A DNA stretch of 11,839 nucleotides from Actinomycetes bacterium (GTDB lineage Bacteria; Actinomycetota; Actinomycetes; Propionibacteriales; Nocardioidaceae), in contig JAEZEJ010000133.1 in NCBI GenBank assembly GCA_023417775.1, positions 1 to 11,839 of the forward strand, read 5' to 3'. The stretch's first letter is position 1. Every line of letters starts with the position of its first letter. The translations under genes and the position numbers were made by a program. The notes under the pieces were generated by a model that was not told the DNA's origin, did not search any database, and was given only the letters and a program-made list of their open reading frames with translations. Positions 7,400 through 11,839 of the stretch are shown piece after piece.

Positions 7400-8266
7400 A
7401 TGCGTGGTCGTCTACGGTCAGCCGGTGTCGGGGTGTCCCTCCTGCTCGTCGCGGGATGCGGAACCGAGTCGAGCTCCTCGGATCTGTCCGAGGACCTGTC
7501 CTTCGTGCCCTCGGGCGGCATGCTCGGCTTCTCGGACCGGGCGGCGATTCGTGAGATCGCCGGATCCGATGCCGATGATCCGTGGACGGTGGCCGCGGGA
7601 GCGGTCGCCGGATCCTTCGGCAGCTATGAGCAGTACCTCGCCGACGAGCTGTCGGTGGACCTGAGCGCCGCCGACCGGGTCTTCCAGGGTGGCGAGGGGC
7701 CGAACATCACGCTCGTCATCGTCGGCGGTCAGGATGCCGATGCCGTCAGCGCGGCAGCACGGGCTGCCGGATGGTCCGGTGATGAGGTGCTGACACGGGA
7801 GTCCGAGGACGCGTCCCGGCCGCCGCTGCCCCTCGGCGATCTGCGGGTGACCGAGGACCGGGTGATCATCGGCGGCCCCACTGCCCGATTGGGCTCCGAG
7901 GGCGGCGTCGCCGACTCCGCCGGCGAGGACGAGACCACCGCCGCTCTCATCGAATGTCTGGGTGACCCGCTCGCCGCGCTGGTGGCACCGCCCTCAGAGA
8001 CACCGCATGCGGTCGGGGTCCGCGAGAACGACGGCGCCACGGAGAGCAGCATCTGTCTCGTCGGCGACGAGGACGACGGCGAGCGCGTCGCCGAGGGGCT
8101 GGGCGGCACCGCGATGAACGGTCGCCCCTACAGCGACCTGATCGCGGACCCCGAGGTCCGGACGGTCGGGGACACCGTCCGCGTGACGGTGACCAACACC
8201 GCCGACGCTCTGCCCGTGACCATCATGCAGATGATGCTCGTGCGCGATCTGCCCGGCCTCGGCTGA
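7400..8266 (+). CDS. Lipoprotein of unknown function downstream of the kinase
   Basis: This 288-residue protein was not recognised as any named family. It opens with a lipoprotein signal: M-R-G-R-L-R, a hydrophobic stretch V-G-V-S-L-L-L, and the lipobox V-A-G-C with Cys20, followed by a Ser-rich linker, so it should be anchored on the outer face of the membrane. The mature part is acidic and alternates short hydrophobic strands (for example I-T-L-V-I-V-G-G and V-R-V-T-V-T-N-T) with Ala/Asp-rich helices. Two further cysteines, 186 and 219, could form a disulfide. It lies 10 bp after the kinase gene with its own leaderless-type promoter, and ends in a small hairpin against the convergent rlmB gene. 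Its position suggests an accessory or target of the two-component system, but that is only inference. Confidence 0.85.
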   Translation: MRGRLRSAGVGVSLLLVAGCGTESSSSDLSEDLSFVPSGGMLGFSDRAAIREIAGSDADDPWTVAAGAVAGSFGSYEQYLADELSVDLSAADRVFQGGEGPNITLVIVGGQDADAVSAAARAAGWSGDEVLTRESEDASRPPLPLGDLRVTEDRVIIGGPTARLGSEGGVADSAGEDETTAALIECLGDPLAALVAPPSETPHAVGVRENDGATESSICLVGDEDDGERVAEGLGGTAMNGRPYSDLIADPEVRTVGDTVRVTVTNTADALPVTIMQMMLVRDLPGLG

Positions 8267-8272
8267 GCCGAG
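8258..8272. terminator. Small hairpin with the lipoprotein stop codon in its loop, between convergent genes
   Basis: CTCGGC (8258-8263) and GCCGAG (8267-8272) form a perfect 6-bp stem whose 3-nt loop is the TGA stop codon itself. It fills much of the gap before the convergent rlmB stop (8281-8283) and could serve both directions. The stem is short and no T-run follows, so its terminator role is only moderately supported. Confidence 0.45.
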
Positions 8273-8280
8273 CAGTCGCA

Positions 8281-9228
8281 TCAGGAGCGGAATCGTGAGA
8301 TCGCGTACAGCGCGACCCCGGTGGCGACGCCCGCGTTGAGGGACTCCAGCTCACTGGACATCGGGATGCTGACCAGCTGATCGCAGGTCTCCCCCACCAG
8401 GCGCGACAGCCCCTTGCCCTCGCTGCCGACCACCACGACGAGCGGCCCATCGGCCAGGTCCAGGGACGGCAGTTCGACATCGCCATCGGCCGCGAGGCCC
8501 ACGACCATGAGACCGGCCTCCTGATAGGCCTTCAGCTGACGGGTGAGGTTGGTGGCGCGCGCCACCCGCACGCGGGCTGCGGCGCCGGCGGAGGTCTTCC
8601 AGGCCGCCGCGGTCATCTGGGCGGCGCGGCGCTCGGGAATGACGACCCCGTGCACGCCGAAGCCCGAGGCCGATCGCACGATCGCCCCCAGATTGCGCGG
8701 ATCGGTGATGCCATCGAGCACCACGATCAGCGCCGGCTCCCCTCGCTCATCGGCGATCGCGAGCAGGTCGTCCGGGTGGGCGTACTCATAGGCGTCGAGC
8801 TTGGCCGCGATCCCCTGATGAACGGCACCGCCGGTGAGCCGATCGAGCTCAGGCCGGCCGATCTCCAGCATCGAGACATTCTGCTCGGCCGCGATCCGGA
8901 AGATCTCGCGCAGGCGCTCGTCCCGCTCGGTGCCCTCGGCGACGTAGACGGCGTTGACCGGCACGTTGGCGCGCAGCAGCTCGACGACCGGGTTGCGCCC
9001 GGCCACCCACTCGGCGCCGCCGTCGCCGGGCTTGCGCTTGGGCTTGGCGCGTTCACGCTTCTCGGCGGCCTGCACCATCTTGTACTTCTTGTGGTTCGGG
9101 CGATCCTCGGCGCGCGGCGTGGGCCCCTTGCCCTCGAGCCCGCGGCGGCGACGGCCCCCCGAACCCGCGGTCGGGTTGCCCTTGCCGGTCTTCTTGATGG
9201 CGCCGCGACGCTGGCTGTTGCCGGCCAT
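8281..9228 (-). CDS. rlmB: 23S rRNA (guanosine-2'-O-)-methyltransferase RlmB, SpoU/TrmH family
   Basis: RlmB methylates the 2'-O of a guanosine in the peptidyl-transferase region of 23S rRNA (G2251 in E. coli) using S-adenosylmethionine. The 315-residue protein has a lysine/arginine/glycine-rich extension at about 1-68, a substrate-binding domain (about 74-145, starting W-V-A-G-R-N-P-V) and a C-terminal SpoU knot domain. The three SpoU motifs are intact: L171-D-G-I-T-D-P-R-N179-L-G-A-I-V-R185; V-V-V-G-S-E270-G-K-G-L; and I288-P-M...L-E-S-L-N298. The basic extension is usual in actinobacterial members and may help RNA binding. A strong ribosome site, GAAGGAGG, lies 7 nt upstream inside the end of cysS, and the ATG overlaps the cysS stop by one base, so the two genes are co-transcribed. 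RlmB fits better than TrmH by length and placement beside cysS; the exact base modified is inferred. Confidence 0.93.
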   Translation of the reverse strand: MAGNSQRRGAIKKTGKGNPTAGSGGRRRRGLEGKGPTPRAEDRPNHKKYKMVQAAEKRERAKPKRKPGDGGAEWVAGRNPVVELLRANVPVNAVYVAEGTERDERLREIFRIAAEQNVSMLEIGRPELDRLTGGAVHQGIAAKLDAYEYAHPDDLLAIADERGEPALIVVLDGITDPRNLGAIVRSASGFGVHGVVIPERRAAQMTAAAWKTSAGAAARVRVARATNLTRQLKAYQEAGLMVVGLAADGDVELPSLDLADGPLVVVVGSEGKGLSRLVGETCDQLVSIPMSSELESLNAGVATGVALYAISRFRS

Positions 9229-10640
9229 CAGCGGTCCTCCTTCACGGTCCAGCGGGCGCCCTGAGGGGTGTCCTCGATGGCGACGCCCGCGCTGGTCAAT
9301 TGGTCACGGATGCGGTCGGCGGACGCGAAGTCCTTCTTCGCCCGCGCCTCGGCTCGTTGGTCGAGTAGATGCTGCACGAGCGTGCCGAGGGCCTGATCGG
9401 TCGCCCCACTGTCGTGGGACGAGGTCCACTGCGGATCGAGCGGGTCGAGCCCGAGGACGTCGAGCATGGCCCGCGTCGCGCCGAGCACGGACCGCAGGTC
9501 CTCGCTCGGTCCCTCCCCGAGCAGTCGTTGTCCCGAGGCGACCGTGTCCTGCAGGACCGCCAGGGCGGCGGGCACCGAGAGGTCGTCGTCCATCGCCTCG
9601 GCGAAGGCCGGAGGAATCTCGCCGTCGTCGCAAGGCCCGACCAGCTCGACGGCGCGCTCGACGAATCCCTGGATCCGGCTCATCGTCGTCGCGGCCTCCG
9701 CGAGGGATTCCTCGCTGTACTCGATGATCGAGCGGTAGTGCGCGGCGACCAGGTAGTACCGCAAGGCGATGGCGGGCACCCGCTTGACCACCTCGGCGAC
9801 CGTGAGCGTATTGCCGACGGACTTGCTCATCTTGGAGGATCCGAGGTTGAGCATCGCATTGTGCATCCACACCCGGGCGAAGCGCTGTCCAGCCGCCCGC
9901 GACTGCGCCAGCTCGTTCTCGTGATGGGGGAAGCGCAGATCCAGTCCGCCCCCGTGGATGTCGAACTCCGTCCCGAGGTACTTGGCGGCCATGGCCGAGC
10001 ACTCCAGATGCCAGCCCGGGCGGCCGCGCCCCCAGGGCGTGGGCCAGGCGGCCGTCTCCGGCTCCCCCTCCTTGTGACCCTTCCACAAGGCGAAGTCGCG
10101 CGGATCGCGCTTGCCCGAGGCGGGGGCGTCGGGCGCCTCCGCCATGTCGTCGATCGACTGATTGGACAGCTCGCCGTAGTCAGGCCAGGAGCGGACATCG
10201 AAGTAGACATCCCCCGAGCCGTCCTCGGCAGGATAGGCGTGACCCCGCTCGATGAGCGTCTCCATCATCTCGATCATCTCCGGCACATGCCCCGTGGCCC
10301 GCGGCTCGTAGGTCGGGGGCTCGCATCCGAGGACCTCATAGGCCGCGTGCAGGGCCCTCTCGTTGCGATAGGCCACGGCGAACCATGGCTCACCGTTCTC
10401 GGCCCCCTTGGCGATGATCTTGTCGTCGATATCGGTCACATTGGCGACGATGCGCACGTCATAGCCGGCCCGCTCGAGCCAGCGGCGCAGCACATCGAAG
10501 ACGACCTCCTTGCGGATGTGGCCGATATGCGGTGGTCCCTGCACCGTCAACCCGCAGTGGTAGATCCCGACGCGACCCGGCACCACCGGGTCGAGCGGCC
10601 GGATCTGCCGGGTCGCGGAGTCATACAGATGGAGGGTCAC
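9228..10640 (-). CDS. cysS: Cysteinyl-tRNA synthetase
   Basis: This class I aminoacyl-tRNA synthetase charges tRNA-Cys with cysteine in the cytoplasm. It has 470 residues from the GTG at 10640, close to the family norm. The catalytic signatures are H38-I-G-H41 and K270-M-S-K-S274. The zinc site that selects cysteine is complete: C29, C214, H239 and E243 (in F-P-H-H-E-N-E). The opening T-L-H-L-Y-D-S-A-T and C-G-L-T-V-Q-G-P-P-H-I-G-H are typical of actinobacterial CysRS. It is not the MshC ligase, given the length and the C-terminal anticodon-binding domain ending R-A-K-K-D-F-A-S-A-D-R-I-R. The frame is open upstream to 10844, but those residues do not look like CysRS and overlap a neighbouring gene. 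The GTG sits 7 nt after a TAGGGT box, so it is probably leaderless. It overlaps rlmB by one base in a two-gene operon. Confidence 0.96.
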   Translation of the reverse strand: MTLHLYDSATRQIRPLDPVVPGRVGIYHCGLTVQGPPHIGHIRKEVVFDVLRRWLERAGYDVRIVANVTDIDDKIIAKGAENGEPWFAVAYRNERALHAAYEVLGCEPPTYEPRATGHVPEMIEMMETLIERGHAYPAEDGSGDVYFDVRSWPDYGELSNQSIDDMAEAPDAPASGKRDPRDFALWKGHKEGEPETAAWPTPWGRGRPGWHLECSAMAAKYLGTEFDIHGGGLDLRFPHHENELAQSRAAGQRFARVWMHNAMLNLGSSKMSKSVGNTLTVAEVVKRVPAIALRYYLVAAHYRSIIEYSEESLAEAATTMSRIQGFVERAVELVGPCDDGEIPPAFAEAMDDDLSVPAALAVLQDTVASGQRLLGEGPSEDLRSVLGATRAMLDVLGLDPLDPQWTSSHDSGATDQALGTLVQHLLDQRAEARAKKDFASADRIRDQLTSAGVAIEDTPQGARWTVKEDR

Positions 10641-10647
10641 AGGTCCA

Positions 10648-10653
10648 ACCCTA
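10648..10653 (-). promoter_or_regulatory. Leaderless -10 box of cysS
   Basis: On the minus strand TAGGGT lies 7 nt before the GTG start at 10640, and no ribosome site is present. The position and the TANNNT pattern fit a leaderless promoter. The 11-base motif at 10666-10676 covers the place where a -35 element would be. Confidence 0.5.
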
Positions 10654-10665
10654 TCGGCCGCGAGG

Positions 10666-10676
10666 CTGTGGACGAC
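10666..10676. repeat. Copy 1 of the 11-mer CTGTGGACGAC (cysS promoter region)
   Basis: The 11-mer occurs exactly here and twice more at 11243-11253 and 11272-11282. On the cysS strand it reads GTCGTCCACAG and lies over the expected -35 region. Its first nine bases on that strand include TCGTCCACA, one mismatch from the actinobacterial DnaA box TTGTCCACA. Whether it is bound by DnaA or another factor is not known. Confidence 0.5.
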
Positions 10677-10691
10677 CGACGCGCCGGTCTG

Positions 10692-10720
10692 CGTCGAGAC
10701 CGGGACATCAGGTCTCGACG
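10692..10720 (-). terminator. Terminator hairpin spanning the stop codon of the coiled-coil gene
   Basis: CGTCGAGACC and GGTCTCGACG form a perfect 10-bp stem with a 9-nt loop that contains the TGA stop codon of the minus-strand gene (complement of 10708-10710). No T-run follows. It probably ends that transcript just before the cysS promoter. Confidence 0.65.
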
Positions 10721-11151
10721 GCACCGGCCTCATGTCCACTCCCCAGCTGCGGGCGCAGGCCCGCCGCCAGGGCGTACACCCGGTCGTCCAACCGATCCAT
10801 CCGGACCTCCAGGCGACCCATCCGAACGGCCAGCGATCGTGCATCGGCCCTCGCCGCGGTGCGGACCGTCACGAGATCGGCGCGGGACTCGCCACGTGCC
10901 GCCACGAGATCAGCTCGAGACTCGGCGCGGGCCGCCGCGAGATCGGCGCGGGACTCGGCGCGCGCATCGGCGATGTCCTCCTTGAGCTCCGACCGCAGGC
11001 CGGCGATGTCGCCCTTCACCTCCGACCGCAGATCGGCGATATCGCCCTTCAACTCGGCGCGGAAGCTGCCCAGCTCGCGGCGCAGCATCACATACAGACT
11101 GCCGAAGCTCGCCACTACGGCGAGTAACGACACCCAGGTCTGCAGGTCCAT
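10708..11151 (-). CDS. Small membrane-anchored coiled-coil protein with 11-residue repeats, function unknown
   Basis: This 147-residue protein starts at the ATG at 11151, with AAGGGG 8 nt upstream as ribosome site. Residues 4-23 (Q-T-W-V-S-L-L-A-V-V-A-S-F-G-S-L-Y-V-M-L) form one membrane helix, followed by R-R. Residues 33-98 are six consecutive 11-residue units of the form E-L-K-G-D-I-A-D-L-R-S, later E-S-R-A-D-L-V-A-A-R-G, and a seventh diverged unit runs to 109. Residues 110-125 then change to 7-residue spacing (R-M-G-R-L-E-V, R-M-D-R-L-D-D). Hendecad repeats make a nearly straight or slightly right-handed coiled coil or amphipathic helix, so the protein probably forms a rod projecting from the membrane into the cytoplasm. 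I do not recognise a named family. The frame is open further upstream, but only this start has both a ribosome site and the membrane helix at the N-terminus. It lies between cysS and ispF and is transcribed alone. Confidence 0.75.
   Translation of the reverse strand: MDLQTWVSLLAVVASFGSLYVMLRRELGSFRAELKGDIADLRSEVKGDIAGLRSELKEDIADARAESRADLAAARAESRADLVAARGESRADLVTVRTAARADARSLAVRMGRLEVRMDRLDDRVYALAAGLRPQLGSGHEAGAVET
10825..11055 (-). repeat. 33-bp tandem repeats encoding hendecads, seven units
   Basis: Seven in-frame 33-bp units encode the 11-residue repeats of the coiled-coil gene. The units nearest the gene start (for example CTCCGACCGCAG...TCGCCCTTCA read on the plus strand) are most alike in DNA; later units are diverged. 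This suggests growth by internal duplication followed by drift. Confidence 0.7.
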
Positions 11152-11242
11152 GCCCAACACCCCTTCAGTCTGACCGATCCGGTCGATCTTTTCCACTGAC
11201 GGTAGGCAGCTCCGGCACCGCCGAACAGCCTCCGCCACCGGT

Positions 11243-11282
11243 CTGTGGACGACCCCTGGTCGTCCGCTGCCCTGTGGACGAC
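11243..11282. repeat. Copies 2 and 3 of the 11-mer CTGTGGACGAC upstream of ispF
   Basis: Exact copies at 11243-11253 and 11272-11282 are spaced 29 bp apart. Between them GTCGTCC (11259-11265) inverts part of the first copy, giving a 7-bp stem with a 5-nt loop. The last copy ends next to the expected -35 region of ispF. The rest of the 11152-11318 gap holds the coiled-coil gene's leader and a possible minus-strand TACCGT box at 11199-11204, and nothing else was recognised. Confidence 0.5.
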
Positions 11283-11306
11283 TGATCGGCGACGCGAAGG
11301 CCCCAT

Positions 11307-11312
11307 TACGCT
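11307..11312 (+). promoter_or_regulatory. Leaderless -10 box of ispF
   Basis: TACGCT lies 6 nt before the ATG at 11319, with no ribosome site in between. It fits the TANNNT pattern and spacing of the other apparently leaderless genes in the window. Confidence 0.5.
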
Positions 11313-11318
11313 GACGGC

Positions 11319-11795
11319 ATGGTTGCGATCCCCCGTATCGGCGTCGGCACCGATGTCCACCGCCTCGTCCCGGGACGCGACCTCTGGCTCGCGGGACTCC
11401 GCTGGCCGGACGCGGAGGCGGGGCTCGACGGCCACTCCGATGGCGACGCCGCGGCACATGCGATGGTCGACGCCCTCCTCTCCGCGGCGGGCCTGGGAGA
11501 CATCGGTGAGCGCTTCGGCACCGCGGCCCCCGAGTTCGCCGGAGCCTCCGGTCTCGTCTTCCTGACGGAGACCGCCCGGCTCGTGCGCGCGGAGGGCTTC
11601 GAGATCGGCAATGTCGCCGTGCAGGTCATCGGCAACCGCCCGAAGATCGGCACACGCCGAGTCGCGGCCCAGCAGGCACTCGGTGGCGCGATCGACGCCC
11701 CGGTGTCGGTCTCGGGCACCACGACCGACGGCCTCGGACTCACCGGCAGGGGCGAGGGGATCGCCGCCATCGCCACCGCCCTGCTGCTGGCCTGA
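11319..11795 (+). CDS. ispF: 2-C-methyl-D-erythritol 2,4-cyclodiphosphate synthase
   Basis: IspF converts CDP-methylerythritol 2-phosphate to the cyclic 2,4-diphosphate and CMP in the MEP pathway of isoprenoid synthesis. The 158-residue protein has the full family length and trimer-forming fold. Zinc ligands are visible as D12 and H14 in G-V-G-T-D-V-H-R and H47 in H-S-D-G-D-A-A-A-H. The closing signature T-T-T-D-G-L-G-L-T-G-R-G-E-G, which binds the cytidine diphosphate and contributes to catalysis, is intact. The start ATG at 11319 gives the expected short N-terminus (V-A-I-P-R-I-G-V-G). It has its own promoter and is not next to ispD within the window, although ispD-ispF pairs or fusions are common elsewhere. 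It is divergent from the coiled-coil gene. Confidence 0.96.
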   Translation: MVAIPRIGVGTDVHRLVPGRDLWLAGLRWPDAEAGLDGHSDGDAAAHAMVDALLSAAGLGDIGERFGTAAPEFAGASGLVFLTETARLVRAEGFEIGNVAVQVIGNRPKIGTRRVAAQQALGGAIDAPVSVSGTTTDGLGLTGRGEGIAAIATALLLA

Positions 11796-11839
11796 GACGC
11801 GGACCCCGCCACCAACGTCGAACGGCGCCGGATCCAGTG
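11796..11839. other. 44-bp right edge, no feature recognised
   Basis: The bases after the ispF stop hold no clear hairpin, promoter or gene start. Confidence 0.6.

Noticed and set aside
10641..10844. N-terminal extension of cysS
   Set aside because: The extra residues are unlike CysRS, cross the terminator hairpin and the end of the neighbouring gene, and the family start matches the GTG at 10640.
10825..11055. CRISPR-like or mobile-element repeat array
   Set aside because: The 33-bp units are contiguous, in frame, diverged and encode hendecads; there are no unique spacers or associated genes.
11152..11457. N-terminal extension of the coiled-coil protein
   Set aside because: It would overlap the start of ispF and place the membrane helix internally; the ATG at 11151 has a ribosome site.

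Overview
The window comes from a high-GC, Gram-positive-type actinobacterial chromosome (Actinomycetota; a Micrococcales- or Propionibacteriales-like genus is a guess). The evidence is the strong G/C bias at third codon positions, GTG starts, many apparently leaderless genes with a TANNNT-like box 6-7 nt before the start codon, lipobox lipoproteins, and a two-domain Nudix/histidine-phosphatase protein of the mycobacterial MutT1 type. The DNA is ordinary core chromosome: no mobile element, phage gene, CRISPR array, tRNA or rRNA was seen.

Layout. (1) 1-128, minus strand: the first 42 codons of a lipoprotein gene running off the left edge. (2) 178-1053: mutT1-like Nudix plus histidine-phosphatase protein, divergent from (1). 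(3) 1203-1257: four in-phase 11-bp units resembling an actinobacterial PHO box, with a promoter, upstream of a complete high-affinity phosphate transporter operon pstS-pstC-pstA-pstB (1316-5304). A strong hairpin separates pstS from pstC and another follows pstB. No phoU follows. (4) 5359-8266: a second 11-bp tandem repeat, then an OmpR-type response regulator, a HAMP histidine kinase with a very acidic extracytoplasmic sensor, and a lipoprotein of unknown function that seems to have its own leaderless promoter. (5) 8281-10640, minus strand: cysS then rlmB, overlapping by one base, converging on the lipoprotein gene. (6) 10708-11151, minus strand: a small membrane-anchored coiled-coil protein built of 11-residue repeats. 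(7) 11319-11795: ispF, followed by 44 bases in which nothing was recognised.

How the genes fit together. The left half handles phosphate: PstS captures phosphate at the cell surface, PstC/PstA form the channel and PstB drives import. The adjacent MutT1-like protein clears nucleotides and releases phosphate. The two-component system next door is not of the PAS-containing SenX3/RegX3 or PhoR/PhoP form, so its link to phosphate rests on position and on the 11-bp repeats at its promoter. The right half is housekeeping: cysteinyl-tRNA synthesis, 23S rRNA 2'-O-methylation and the MEP isoprenoid pathway, with the coiled-coil gene between them. An 11-base motif (CTGTGGACGAC) occurs three times around the cysS and ispF promoters.

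No clearly new system was found. The items most worth a second look are the two 11-bp direct-repeat arrays, the repeated 11-mer, the hendecad protein and the acidic sensor kinase with its neighbouring lipoprotein.
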